64,000 nucleotides of DNA from QHXM01 sp032160705 (GTDB lineage Bacteria > Acidobacteriota > Blastocatellia > Pyrinomonadales > Pyrinomonadaceae). The notes beneath the pieces are model-generated. The model ran no database searches. It worked only from the letters and a program-made list of their open reading frames with translations, and was not told the origin of the DNA. Both the position numbers and the translations under genes were made by a program. The DNA lies in assembly GCA_032160705.1 (NCBI GenBank), contig JAVHVE010000056.1, positions 1 through 64,000 of the forward strand, in the 5' to 3' direction. Shown piece by piece: positions 25,927-35,618 of this stretch (the stretch's first letter is position 1; each line of letters begins with the position of its first letter).

Positions 25927-27471
25927 ATGATTTCCCTGCGTGATTCCAGGCGTTTCCCACATCATCCGTTACAGAAAACACTGGTGGCTTTGATTACCCT
26001 GATAGTGATGTTGCTGTTCACGGCCAGGATTCAGGTGATGGCGCAACAGCCGGGCAGCACTGAGCAGCAACGCGGAATGAGCTTATCGTCCGCCGGGTCG
26101 GAAAAGCGCGTAGCGTTGGTCATCGGCAACAGCCATTATGAATCTGCTCCGCTTCGCAATCCCGTCAACGATGCCAACCTGGTCGCCGCCACGCTGCGCG
26201 AGCTGGGCTTCGATGTAATCGCGCGCACCGATGTCAGTTTGCGCGAGATGCAGTTGGCCGTGCGCGAGTTCAGCCGCAAGATTCAGAACGGCTCGGTCGG
26301 CCTCTTTTACTACGCCGGGCATGGAATGCAGTCCGGTGGCCGCAACTTCCTGATTCCTCTCGGCGCGCAGATTGAAGCCGAAGGCGATGTGGTCTTGGAA
26401 GCGCTGGATTTGAACTCGGTTCTGGAGCAGATGGGCATGGCGCAGAACCGTCTCAACATAGTGATCCTGGATGCGTGCCGCAACAATCCATTCACGCGCA
26501 GTTTTCGCAGCGGCTCGCAAGGTCTGGCGCAGGTCAATGCGCCTGCCGGGACGTTCATCGCCTATGCCACCGCGCCCGGCCAAACGGCCAGCGACGGGAA
26601 AGGCGAAAACGGGCTCTACACGCAAGAGTTGATGGCGAACGTGCGCGCGCCGGGCCTCCCCATTGAGGAAGTTTTCAAGCGTGTGCGTGTGCAGGTCAAA
26701 CAAAAGAGCAACGGCGTGCAGATTCCCTGGGACGCTTCTTCGCTCGAAGGCTCATTCTCTTTCGTTCCCGGTTCGGCGATTGCGACGGCTAACGCCGCGC
26801 CGCCACCCGTCGTCACTCAGCCGCCTGTCTACACACAACCCGCGACGACGACGCCCGTCTCGACTCCCACTCGTTCGTCAGGCATCAGCTTCGATCTGAT
26901 TGAAAGCAACTTCCAGAGCAATTTGCTGGACGAAGTAATCAAAGACGGCCAGTCGTTTCTGGCGAGCCAGCCCGATCATGGGCGCGCCAATCTGCGCGTC
27001 GGCCAGAGTTACTTTCTGAGGAATCGCTACAGTGAAGCAGTGCCATATCTTGAAAGAGCCCTCCTGGCGGGCGAATCAATCAGCCTTCCCGTCAAGCGAC
27101 ATCGCAAGGCACTGGGTCTCTATGATGCCCTGGAAAATGGCGTTATCGGCGTGACCCCGGCGGGACTCCAGATGCAGTTCGGCAGCGACATTTACCAGCT
27201 ACCGTACGCGCAGATCGAAAGATTGGAAGCCCAGGCCGACCCGACGCGCGGGGTGTTGATTTACTTGAAAGGCGCGGTCGTCAACAAGAAGGGCAAGAGC
27301 GAAAACAAGGACTACAAACTCTTCGCTCCGACCGCCGGAATTGTCCAGATGCGGGACAACTACGGCAATCAAATTCCTGTGGCTGTCTGTAGCGGGTGCG
27401 AATCGTGGACGACGGAAGTCGTCAAGTTCATCAATCGCAGCAAGACCGCTGTCCCGGTCAAAACAAACTGA
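25927..27471 (+). CDS. Exported caspase-like (C14 family) peptidase with C-terminal tetratricopeptide region
   Basis: The 514-residue protein has an N-terminal signal or anchor ('LVALITLIVMLLFTARI'), then a caspase-fold domain (about 58-285) with catalytic His132 ('YYAGHGMQ') and Cys184 ('ILDACRNNP'), and the usual start 'RVALVIGNSHYESAPLRNPV'. A Pro/Thr-rich linker (about 290-320) leads to a TPR-like part ('SNLLDEVIKDGQSFLASQPD') and an unknown C-terminal domain ending with 'VAVCSGCESW'. Bacterial caspase-like proteins are Cys peptidases used in signalling, cell death or envelope processes. AAGGAG precedes the ATG. The DACNV-like gene converges with only 7 bases between. Confidence 0.9.
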   Translation: MISLRDSRRFPHHPLQKTLVALITLIVMLLFTARIQVMAQQPGSTEQQRGMSLSSAGSEKRVALVIGNSHYESAPLRNPVNDANLVAATLRELGFDVIARTDVSLREMQLAVREFSRKIQNGSVGLFYYAGHGMQSGGRNFLIPLGAQIEAEGDVVLEALDLNSVLEQMGMAQNRLNIVILDACRNNPFTRSFRSGSQGLAQVNAPAGTFIAYATAPGQTASDGKGENGLYTQELMANVRAPGLPIEEVFKRVRVQVKQKSNGVQIPWDASSLEGSFSFVPGSAIATANAAPPPVVTQPPVYTQPATTTPVSTPTRSSGISFDLIESNFQSNLLDEVIKDGQSFLASQPDHGRANLRVGQSYFLRNRYSEAVPYLERALLAGESISLPVKRHRKALGLYDALENGVIGVTPAGLQMQFGSDIYQLPYAQIERLEAQADPTRGVLIYLKGAVVNKKGKSENKDYKLFAPTAGIVQMRDNYGNQIPVAVCSGCESWTTEVVKFINRSKTAVPVKTN

Positions 27472-27478
27472 CCTTCAG

Positions 27479-28618
27479 TTAAAGCAGCAAGGTCTCGACA
27501 CGATGCGCGTGAACCATCTCTTCACACGGCGACCAGGCGAAGACTGTGAAGCGACCGTCCTGCGACGCCACCAGCGCTACTGAGTGACGCTGATCCTGTA
27601 CGAACTGCGCTGCCGATAGGTGACGTGTCCCGCCGAGTTGGACGGGATGCGTGACCGAGGACACACCGCCGACGATAGGCTCTGTCACAATCACCTGTTC
27701 GACCTGTGCCCCTCCTTTCCGGCGACTAATCTTCGCGCCGAAAGCAAGCAACTCATACTCATCACTGATGACGGTCGCGCCGTCCACTGCCGTGAGTCCC
27801 GCCGCCGCCTCGACCGCGTCAAGGAGCGCCTCCTGCCACAAACGCCTGCTCCTCTCACCAACGTCTTGCCGCATGAGGTCGGCGAGTTCGGTAAAGGGCG
27901 GCATCACAGAGTAGGAAACGGGCTGAACAATTGACTCCCGCCACGCATCGGAGCTATGGGGTACGACCAGCAGCGAGCCGCCGCGCCCGTGCGCGCGCAT
28001 AGAGGCGGCCAGTTGAACGAGCACCTTCACCGAATCATCTTCAGAGGTGTATGAGCCGAAGCCGAGCAGTGGAGTAAGAAGCGCGGGACAGTCCGCGAGG
28101 CTTGTGCCCTGTTCGTCCACAATCTTGATCTGGTCGCCCTTGAGCACCACGACGTTGACGAACTTGCCGGTCTCTTGTCCGCCGCGATATTTGACGACCA
28201 GCAGTCCGGGCTCGATGACCTCCAGCACGAAGCAGAGTCTGGGAATCGTCCGGGTGGTTCCCCACACGCGCAGTTCTTCCGGGTCGCGCCAGACGCCCAG
28301 ATGGATGCCGGGACGCTCGACGGCTGGCGCGAGCCGCGAGAGGGCTGCGGGCGTCAGCGGGAGTTGCCGCTCGAACCTCATCGCCTGCCCCGCCTGCTCT
28401 GGCGGGAGGAAGGCGAGAGAAATTTTCGGAGAGAAGCCTTCCTCGCGCCGTAGGCTCGCCCAGAATGCGACGTTGATGATTGCTTCTATCGCTTGAGCAT
28501 CAGGCTGCGACGCCAACTCATGCTGGTCGTGCTGGCGAGCCGCCGCAAGATAACGAGCAAAGTGCGCCTCGACAGTTGCGGCGACCGCTCGCGCGGCTGG
28601 ATATGTCGGTTCTGTCAT
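27479..28618 (-). CDS. Probable sensor domain DACNV (DisA_N-like) protein
   Basis: The 379-residue protein looks like a diverged diadenylate-cyclase (DisA_N) fold in its C-terminal half: Asp279-Gly-Ala ('AVDGATVISDEYELLAFGAK') and 'LGGTRHLSAAQF' correspond to the DGA and RHR nucleotide motifs of c-di-AMP synthases, with RHR changed to RHL. The middle segment 'MRAHGRGGSLLVVP' matches the family named DACNV, described as a probable nucleotide sensor domain in signalling and conflict systems. Whether it makes or only binds a nucleotide cannot be told. It converges with the caspase-like gene. No transmembrane segment is seen. Confidence 0.65.
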   Translation of the reverse strand: MTEPTYPAARAVAATVEAHFARYLAAARQHDQHELASQPDAQAIEAIINVAFWASLRREEGFSPKISLAFLPPEQAGQAMRFERQLPLTPAALSRLAPAVERPGIHLGVWRDPEELRVWGTTRTIPRLCFVLEVIEPGLLVVKYRGGQETGKFVNVVVLKGDQIKIVDEQGTSLADCPALLTPLLGFGSYTSEDDSVKVLVQLAASMRAHGRGGSLLVVPHSSDAWRESIVQPVSYSVMPPFTELADLMRQDVGERSRRLWQEALLDAVEAAAGLTAVDGATVISDEYELLAFGAKISRRKGGAQVEQVIVTEPIVGGVSSVTHPVQLGGTRHLSAAQFVQDQRHSVALVASQDGRFTVFAWSPCEEMVHAHRVETLLL

Positions 28619-28904
28619 GGAGAAACATTTTACCTGATTTTTATAAAGATAAGCATGAGGTCTGCTGCCGAGGCGTCACACTATCGAGTGGTTAGGCCGT
28701 CAGTTAAATTCTTTGAAGCGCCTTAAGCTATCTCAATCCACCAGCGTCGAAGATTGTATGCCTCTTGCGCTGGCTCTGGATTTAGCCCACAATTGCGCCC
28801 ACGATGTCTTGCCTGCGGGTCAGCGAAGTGATTGGTCTTGAATTCATTCAGCGATTCCAGGTTGAGTAGTTGTAGCGTGCTAACACCCTCCGATTGGCCT
28901 TCCA

Positions 28905-29999
28905 ATGGATCAACAAATTACGATCCAGGATATTGATGTCTTGCTCCTTCCGTTCCTCTTTGAGAAGCAAGAGGGCGCGGCTGAAAAGTTGCTCGCCGAG
29001 TTGATGGCTGAAGAGGTCGAACCGCTCATCACCAAAATTATTAAGCACAAGCTGAAGGTGTCTCTAAGCCAGACGCAGGGTACTGGGCGCAACCAGGATG
29101 CTCTGGAAATCGCTGGTGATGTCCGAGCCAGGATGATCTCAGAACTGCGTCGCCTCAAAGATAATCCAGACAGCAAGGCGATTAATAACCTTCATCAATA
29201 CGCGGCTCTCAAGACGTACTCCGCCTGCGCAGATTATTTTCGGGAGAAAAATCCAAGACGCTGGCGATTAAAGAATTCATTGCGCCATCATTTAAGGCAC
29301 AACTCACGCTTTGCCTTATGGGAGAGTGAGAATCGTCGCTGGTTTTGTGGCCTGAGCATCTGGCGCAATACAGAGCTGACGACCGAACAGCAACGTACAA
29401 TTCAACTGCAACCCCCGTCAGAGAACCCGGAAGTTGCTCTGCTCCTCTCCTTGCCGGACGTTGACTTTCAGCTTTTGCCGCCTGCTGAGTTGTTGACAAC
29501 CATTTTTGAGCGCTTGGGACACCCCGTAGAATTTGATTACCTGGTATCAATTGCCGCGCAACTCCGGGCAATAAGAGATGAGCCGTTGGAATCGATTGAT
29601 GATGAAAGCAGTCGTTTACGCGCAAATCTGGCTGACAAAAGCGTGAGAGTTGATGCGGCGCTTGAGCAACGCTTATATCTGGAAAAACTCTGGATGGAAG
29701 TTTGCGAGCTACCCAGGCTTCAACGTGTCGCCCTGTTATTGAATCTACGCGACGCGGGAGGCGGCAGCGTCATCGCTTTCATCCCGTATTTAAAAATAGC
29801 TTCTCAAAAGGAGATGGCCGAAATTCTTTCGCTGTCTGAGGAACAATTCGCAGCCCTCTGGAGCGATCTTCCTTTAGATGATACGAGCATCGCGGAGCTT
29901 CTTGGAATCACACGTCAGCAAGTGATTAATTTACGAAAGACGGCGCGGGAACGCCTCGCCAGGCGAATGAAGGCTAGAGAGAATGTGTCAAAAGCTTAA
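28905..29999 (+). CDS. Divergent sigma-70-like factor paired with a zf-HC2 protein
   Basis: The 364-residue protein has a sigma region 2-like part ('INNLHQYAALKTYSACADYF', followed by 'REKNPRRWRLKNSLRHHL') and a C-terminal region 4-like helix-turn-helix ('TSIAELLGITRQQVINLRKT'), separated by an unusual middle of about 180 residues. Region 4 recognises the -35 element in sigma factors. The next gene encodes a zf-HC2 anti-sigma-like membrane protein, which supports the call. Start 28905 follows 'CCTTCCA', a poor ribosome site. It could also be another DNA-binding regulator. The 286-base gap before it shows nothing I can name. Confidence 0.6.
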   Translation: MDQQITIQDIDVLLLPFLFEKQEGAAEKLLAELMAEEVEPLITKIIKHKLKVSLSQTQGTGRNQDALEIAGDVRARMISELRRLKDNPDSKAINNLHQYAALKTYSACADYFREKNPRRWRLKNSLRHHLRHNSRFALWESENRRWFCGLSIWRNTELTTEQQRTIQLQPPSENPEVALLLSLPDVDFQLLPPAELLTTIFERLGHPVEFDYLVSIAAQLRAIRDEPLESIDDESSRLRANLADKSVRVDAALEQRLYLEKLWMEVCELPRLQRVALLLNLRDAGGGSVIAFIPYLKIASQKEMAEILSLSEEQFAALWSDLPLDDTSIAELLGITRQQVINLRKTARERLARRMKARENVSKA

Positions 30000-30066
30000 A
30001 ACCCCCGGTAGTAAGAAATGGAATGAACCTACGGTTTAAAGATAGGGAAGTGGATTTGCAACCCGA

Positions 30067-31449
30067 ATGACGAGAGAGATGAAAACGGAGAAAGATCATT
30101 TGACTGAGCAAGAGGTCGCAAACTTTCAGCGGCTGTTGATGAACTCTGCGGAAAGGCGCAAAGTAGATGCTCATGTCGCAGTGTGTGAAGATTGCATGGG
30201 GCGACTCCTCGACCCGGCGCATTCTCCTCTGGCCTTTAACTCTCTGACAGAGGCTTTCCTGCCGTCTGCCGTCGAGAAACCTTTCCATCTTTCAAGAGAG
30301 GAATTGAAGAGATACCACAATGAAGGATTAGACGAAGCTGATCGCATCATTTTTGAGAGTCATCTGGAAATTTGTTCCGAGTGCAACACGGAGGCCGATA
30401 GTCTACTTGCCGCTGCCGGAGCAATCCCTGCAACGGGTCACAGCTCTGAATGGATAGAGAGCGCACCTGAATCCCGTTGGCGATGGCTCTCAGACCTTTG
30501 GCGTCGGCCACATCTTTGGACTCCTGCGCGCGCCGTTGCAATGATCGCCGCCGTCGGTTGTCTCCTCATTATTGTCGCGCTCTGGATTCAGAAGAGACCT
30601 GCACTTGTGCAGGATCAAGCTGCTCAAACTGAGCGCAAAGACAATCCTGCTGTGCCTCCGCAGACAGAAGAGATTGCGGGCAGTAATCAGAATAAGTCTG
30701 CTCCCACAGAAATCAATAACCAGGCTTCTGCAAACACGCAGACGGAAGAACAAAGTCCCGCCGCTTCAGGGGATGTAGTTCGCTTAAAAGACGGCAATGT
30801 GGAAGTGAGCTTTGACCGCCAGGGTCATCTCACCGGATTAGAAAAACTCGCCCCGCAAATTCAAAGGACAGTACAAACCGCGCTGGCCTCTGAAAATCTG
30901 CCTGAGCCGCGCGCTCTTGATGAATTAGCCGAGCCAAAAATCAACTTGATGGGCGGAACTGTTGAGGGCTTGCCTTTCAAGCTGATTGCCCCGGTCGGCG
31001 TTGTCGTTATCAGTAGTCGCCCGACACTGAGTTGGCAGCCCGTTGATGGCGCAGTCAGCTATACGGTTTCCGTATTCGATTCAAATTTCAACCGTGTGGC
31101 AAAGAGCAGCCCACAGTCAGCGACCAGGTGGACAATGCCCCTCGCTCTTCAACCGGGAAAGATTTATTCGTGGGAAGTGATGGCTGTAAAAGATAATCAA
31201 GAGATCAGGTCTCCGGTCGCGCCCGCGCCGAGAGCGCAGTTTAAAATAGTCGAGGCCGGGCAGCTCAACGAAATTGCCAGCGTGCTAAACGAGAGGCCGC
31301 GCTCGCATCTCGCCCTGGGCGTGCTCTACGCGCGCGCAGGCTTGTTAACCGAGGCCGAGAGTGAGTTTCGTGCGCTCTTGAATGATAATCCCCAGTCGAA
31401 AGTAGCAAAGAGATTGCTTCGGACGGTGCAAAGCTGGCGCAGTCGTTGA
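30067..31449 (+). CDS. Membrane anti-sigma-like protein: two zf-HC2 motifs, membrane segment, Ig/FN3-like and TPR-like part
   Basis: The 460-residue protein has two HxxxC-x2-C motifs, 'DAHVAVCEDC' and 'ESHLEICSEC', characteristic of zf-HC2 anti-sigma domains, then one membrane segment ('AVAMIAAVGCLLIIVALWI', about 160-178), a polar linker rich in Gln/Asn/Ser, a beta-sandwich-like domain ('RPTLSWQPVDGAVSYTVSVF') and a C-terminal TPR ('LALGVLYARAGLLTEAESEF'). It probably holds the upstream sigma-like factor at the membrane and senses periplasmic signals. It starts 67 bases after that gene; ATG 30079 is an alternative start. Confidence 0.75.
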   Translation: MTREMKTEKDHLTEQEVANFQRLLMNSAERRKVDAHVAVCEDCMGRLLDPAHSPLAFNSLTEAFLPSAVEKPFHLSREELKRYHNEGLDEADRIIFESHLEICSECNTEADSLLAAAGAIPATGHSSEWIESAPESRWRWLSDLWRRPHLWTPARAVAMIAAVGCLLIIVALWIQKRPALVQDQAAQTERKDNPAVPPQTEEIAGSNQNKSAPTEINNQASANTQTEEQSPAASGDVVRLKDGNVEVSFDRQGHLTGLEKLAPQIQRTVQTALASENLPEPRALDELAEPKINLMGGTVEGLPFKLIAPVGVVVISSRPTLSWQPVDGAVSYTVSVFDSNFNRVAKSSPQSATRWTMPLALQPGKIYSWEVMAVKDNQEIRSPVAPAPRAQFKIVEAGQLNEIASVLNERPRSHLALGVLYARAGLLTEAESEFRALLNDNPQSKVAKRLLRTVQSWRSR

Positions 31450-31502
31450 ATCTTCTACCTTTAAAGTTATACCGAGTTGTAATCAATTCAGAGGAGGGAG
31501 AT

Positions 31503-31574
31503 GAACCACTAAGCAACACGAAACGTCACCAAACACTAACTCCTTTCGTGATGTTTCGTGTTGCTTAGTGGTTC
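31503..31574. repeat. Near-perfect 27-base inverted repeat between convergent genes
   Basis: The arms 31503-31529 and 31548-31574 pair in 26 of 27 positions (unit begins GAACCACTAAGCAACACGAA), with an 18-base loop. It lies between the anti-sigma gene and the convergent CHAT gene and could be a bidirectional terminator. Sequence differs from the other repeat families in the window. Confidence 0.85.
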
Positions 31575-31606
31575 GTTGCTTCCTTCTTTTATGCTGCAAT
31601 CTGGTA

Positions 31607-34600
31607 TTACATCCCGTTTCCCACCACGACGAAGCCTGCCCAGTAGAATGGATGTTTGTATTTAGGATCGGACAATAGTTTCAGCGCAGCCCGGCGCAGG
31701 GCTTCAGCTTTGTTTGTCCCGCGACCTCCGGTTGATTCCTGAGCGGAGAGGAAGCGATGGAAATCTACCATTAAACGCGAAGTGCTGGCTGAATCCACTT
31801 TCCATTGGCTGGCAACGGTCGTCGGCGTTCCCGCGACAAAGAGCGCCCAGGACATCCCGATCAGGCCTTCACCCGCGCTGACGTGCCCGCGCGCAGTCTG
31901 GCATGCCGACAGCACCGCCAACTCTGCATGAAGATCGAGCTTCATAATCTCTCTCGCTTCCAGAAATCCGTCTTCCTTGTCCGTAGAACTTGCCAGCAGC
32001 AGACGAGAATAAAGCGGATTATCATTATCCAACGTGCCGTGCGTAGCGAAGTGTAGTATCTGGTAGTTCCCGGCCTCTGCTTTGACTGTCGCTTCCTGCG
32101 CCGCCGCGCCCGTTAAGACCTTGCTTGTTTTCTGCCCATAGATTTCAACGAGACTTCTCACCTCTCGCTCTGCTTCAGGCAGGGAGTTTAAAGGTAAATC
32201 CCGATAGATAGACTTCGCCTGGGCGAGAAGGCTATTGCTCAACTGAGGATTGCCGAAAGCGAGCAACGTCTGCGCGGGCGCAGTCCCAGCGCCGGTCTTG
32301 ATGATTGCCGCGCCGCCTCTCTCTCTGTTTCCAACCGTATCCACAGCGCGAACGAGCGCCCCTTTCCTCTTCATCTCGCGCAGGATACTTAAAGAGTGAA
32401 CATAAAAGATGCTGGCGTCTTCCAGGAAGTATCTGGTCTGACCGGATTGCAGGGCTTGAAAAGGCAGTTCCCAGAGCGCGCCAGCCGGAACAATGCAAAC
32501 AGTTGTTTTACCTGCAAGCGCCTGCTGTGCGGGCTTGAGCAGTAAGTCGTAAAGCTGCTGCGCCGGTTCTCTGAAATCGAGCGAATTGGTAGCTAATTTC
32601 TGGCGAAAGTCCGAGACACGATTCGCCATGGCCTGCGCTTTTATATTGATCGGAAATACTTTCACTTCGACACTGCTTGAGTCTCCCTGTCCTCTTTCAC
32701 CTTTGGTCAGCACAAACAGGTAAGTTTTTTCTTCTGTGACCACGTACTCCAGCAGGGCTGTCCTGGTATCGGGAATCAACTCTCCAATTTCATTGATAGT
32801 CAACGGCTCGGTCTCGCCACGTTGAACCTTCAATTCTGGGTGCGCCGCAAAGCTTCGGGTTTGAAAAGCCTCGTACTCAAACCTTGCTTTTTTCAAGCGA
32901 GCTTCGATGTCGGAGATGCGCGTCTGGTCAGGCTGAGAGAGCAAGCTCTCTCGTTTAAGCTGCGCATTGAGCGTTACGATTGCAGCATCCAAGCTCATTT
33001 CCTGCTCTCGTTCTTCAGCAGACAGAGCTTTGCTGATGTCAACCCGGCCATTGCGAAGCACGTCAAGCAGCGTCCTTCCTTTGGCACGTTCCGCGTAGGT
33101 CAAAGCCTGTGTCAGATCATTCTGCGCGACCAGCAAATCAACCATCGCATTGTAGGGGGCAATTCTGCCTTCCAGGAATCGTTGTCTGTCTTCTTCGCTG
33201 CCGCTCATTTGATCTCGCAGTTTCTCAATCACACCGATTGCTTCTGAAAATGCCTGACGCGCAACGTCCATCTGGTTGAGTGCGCGGCGCGCGCGCCCCA
33301 GCGAGGTCAATACTCGCCAGAGGATTTCAGGGGTATAGCTTCCTTTGCTTAAATCGACTGCGCGGGATGAAAGCTCTGCGGCCTCGGCGTACTTGCCCTG
33401 AAGGTAGCGAACATTCCCCGTCCCGTTCAATGAATAGCCAATCTGCGCACGGTTGCCGAGTTCTTCGTGGAGCTTGAGGCTGCGCTGGTAATAATCAATC
33501 GCCCGCGTGTAATCGCCCTGCACGGCAGAGACATCTCCCAGCTTGTTCAGCAGATGAGCTGTCCCGGCTTTGTCAAAAATCTGCTCGTATATTTTCAAGC
33601 TCCTCTGTAAATACTCCAGCGCCTGCGGGTAGTTGCCCTCAGCAAAGTAAGCATTCCCGATGCTAAACAACGGGTAAGCGATATTCACTTTGCTGCCAAG
33701 CTCCTCGTAACCTTGCGCGCTCCGCTGGTAATACTCCATCGCCTGTGTGAAGTTGCCTTGATGATAATGAATGTTTCCGAGCTTGACTGACATGGCGGCA
33801 ATCGCTTCCTTGCTGCCTAAGGCTTCGGCCATTTTCATCACCGTCTGGTAATTGTCCGCCGCCCTGATGTAGTCTCCCTGCGCCGCATAAACATCGCCCA
33901 GACCCACGAGCGCGTTGGCAACTCCTAACGGAGAATTAATTTGCCGGGAGATTTTCAGGATGATGTTGTAAACGGCAGCCGCCTGTGCGTAGCTGCCTTT
34001 CCCATCCAGAAAACTCTCGGCTTGATCTTTTAATCCCTGCAATAAGCCGCCCGTGACGGGTGCGCCCCGCTCTTTAATTATCGCCGCGACCTCTTCATCG
34101 GTTTTCGCTGCGAGTAAGTCGGGAATGAGTTCTTCCGCCGTGTCAACAAATTGCCAGACCTTCCAGACTCCATCCTCCTTGACGAATCTGAGGATATGAT
34201 CCGTGTCGCCAAACCCTTCCGCCGGTTTTCCTGTATCCGTGTAGGTCGCGCGGATTTCGGTGTAGACGCGCGCCGTGGCCTTGTCTCCTGCGAAATCAAT
34301 TTTGCGTAGCAGGTTGACGCTCATTGACTCAATCCGGGTCTTTTCATTTCTGGAAAATTCCTGCTGGAAGTACAGCTTGAATTCGGGAAGGTACGGAGAG
34401 CGTTCGCTGAACAATGAGAAAAGTGCCGCCGCATCTCTGGTCGCATAAGCCCTGTACCCACTCATAATCACTTTCTGGATAGCTGCCTCGTCGTCTGTTA
34501 TCGCCTGCGCAGATGTTGTGAGAGGCGCAAAGAGAGCGAAGAAGATGGATAAGCTGATCCTCAAACAGAATGACGGCGGGCGAAGATTGATGCGTAGCAT
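31607..34600 (-). CDS. Exported TPR-CHAT peptidase with N-terminal NTF2/SnoaL-like domain
   Basis: From ATG 34600 (GGAGG about 9 bases upstream) the protein has 997 residues: a signal peptide ('FFALFAPLTTSAQA'), a SnoaL/NTF2-like domain (about 30-150), at least six tetratricopeptide repeats (about 170-480, e.g. 'GNFTQAMEYYQRSAQGYEEL'), a coiled-coil stretch and a C-terminal CHAT domain with His854 ('FATHGTLDNDNP') and Cys900 ('LSACQTARG'). CHAT domains are caspase-related Cys peptidases activated through the attached sensor. Export to the periplasm is predicted. It converges with the sigma/anti-sigma genes across the palindrome. Confidence 0.92.
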   Translation of the reverse strand: MLRINLRPPSFCLRISLSIFFALFAPLTTSAQAITDDEAAIQKVIMSGYRAYATRDAAALFSLFSERSPYLPEFKLYFQQEFSRNEKTRIESMSVNLLRKIDFAGDKATARVYTEIRATYTDTGKPAEGFGDTDHILRFVKEDGVWKVWQFVDTAEELIPDLLAAKTDEEVAAIIKERGAPVTGGLLQGLKDQAESFLDGKGSYAQAAAVYNIILKISRQINSPLGVANALVGLGDVYAAQGDYIRAADNYQTVMKMAEALGSKEAIAAMSVKLGNIHYHQGNFTQAMEYYQRSAQGYEELGSKVNIAYPLFSIGNAYFAEGNYPQALEYLQRSLKIYEQIFDKAGTAHLLNKLGDVSAVQGDYTRAIDYYQRSLKLHEELGNRAQIGYSLNGTGNVRYLQGKYAEAAELSSRAVDLSKGSYTPEILWRVLTSLGRARRALNQMDVARQAFSEAIGVIEKLRDQMSGSEEDRQRFLEGRIAPYNAMVDLLVAQNDLTQALTYAERAKGRTLLDVLRNGRVDISKALSAEEREQEMSLDAAIVTLNAQLKRESLLSQPDQTRISDIEARLKKARFEYEAFQTRSFAAHPELKVQRGETEPLTINEIGELIPDTRTALLEYVVTEEKTYLFVLTKGERGQGDSSSVEVKVFPINIKAQAMANRVSDFRQKLATNSLDFREPAQQLYDLLLKPAQQALAGKTTVCIVPAGALWELPFQALQSGQTRYFLEDASIFYVHSLSILREMKRKGALVRAVDTVGNRERGGAAIIKTGAGTAPAQTLLAFGNPQLSNSLLAQAKSIYRDLPLNSLPEAEREVRSLVEIYGQKTSKVLTGAAAQEATVKAEAGNYQILHFATHGTLDNDNPLYSRLLLASSTDKEDGFLEAREIMKLDLHAELAVLSACQTARGHVSAGEGLIGMSWALFVAGTPTTVASQWKVDSASTSRLMVDFHRFLSAQESTGGRGTNKAEALRRAALKLLSDPKYKHPFYWAGFVVVGNGM

Positions 34601-34885
34601 TGCGCTGACCTCCGGGGAGCTTACCAAAACGAATTAACCGAGGGTTTCTCTTCCGCATGCGGCGTGAATAGACGATGAGCATATCACGCCGGGATGCCTG
34701 GACGTTCGACTTAAATATCTCCTGAAAATCCCAGCCCCGTAGTAATAAGCCGAAACCTCTCACGGTTTATTACCATGTGAGGAAACGCTCGGCGCACAAG
34801 TTTGTGTTGAGCTGTGGCCTCATGGAGAGCTAAGTGCTCCAATCCTTGCTCAACAAATCAAAGCTGGTGAAGGGAATCTAATTGA

Positions 34886-35572
34886 ATGTCTAAAGCTACT
34901 CTTCTGTTATTCCTCATCGTTGTCTGCGTCTCTCCGGCCTTTGCGCAGAGCAGCACTACCACCACTGACCAAACTCCTAAAGTTGAATACTTTGTCGGTT
35001 ATTCGGTGAGCGGTTACATTGACGAAGAAAAATCGCTGGTCATTAACAACCAAAAATTCTCACCCTTCTTTAACGATCAGGCTGGCGGCCCGTCAGGGTT
35101 TGAGGCATCCGTCATCGGCAACTTCAACCGTTACGTCGGCCTGAAAGGTGATTTTTCGATCTACGTCAACAATCGTCAGCTAAAGAACGGGACGTTTACC
35201 AGTTGCGTCGGCACAGCCTGCACGTCGAGCCTTCAGGATTATAAAGTCAATTCGCGGGCGGCGTACTTCATGGGTGGGCCGGAAATAAAAGGGCGCAACC
35301 ACACACGCTTCACGCCTTACGCTCATGCGCTCTTCGGCCTTGTCCACTCGCGCACGGAATTCAGTACGTCAGGCACTTTCAACCTGTCAGATAAAGCTTC
35401 CGCGACCGCGTTCACGATGGCTTTCGGTGGAGGGCTGGACATTCGCGCGACGAAAAGAATCAGCATCCGAACGATGATGGATTACAACCCGACTTTTTTG
35501 AAAGGCTCGGAGATAGACGCTCGCGAGCGACAGGAGCATGTCCGCCTCTCGCTCGGCATTCTCTTTCACTGA
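34886..35572 (+). CDS. Outer-membrane beta-barrel protein
   Basis: The 228-residue protein has a signal peptide ('LLLFLIVVCVSPAFAQ') and a beta-barrel pattern with 'VEYFVGYSVSGYI', 'YVGLKGDFSIYVN', 'FTPYAHALFGLVHSRTEF' and the C-terminal strand 'HVRLSLGILFH'. This fits an OmpA-like or Ail-type small barrel inserted in the outer membrane. It is divergent from the TPR-CHAT gene; the 285-base gap between holds both promoters but I cannot name boxes. A small exported protein gene follows after 46 bases. Confidence 0.8.
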   Translation: MSKATLLLFLIVVCVSPAFAQSSTTTTDQTPKVEYFVGYSVSGYIDEEKSLVINNQKFSPFFNDQAGGPSGFEASVIGNFNRYVGLKGDFSIYVNNRQLKNGTFTSCVGTACTSSLQDYKVNSRAAYFMGGPEIKGRNHTRFTPYAHALFGLVHSRTEFSTSGTFNLSDKASATAFTMAFGGGLDIRATKRISIRTMMDYNPTFLKGSEIDARERQEHVRLSLGILFH

Positions 35573-35618
35573 AAACCCGGCAGCGCATTCATTTCATCTT
35601 AAAAGGGAGAGACAGAAG

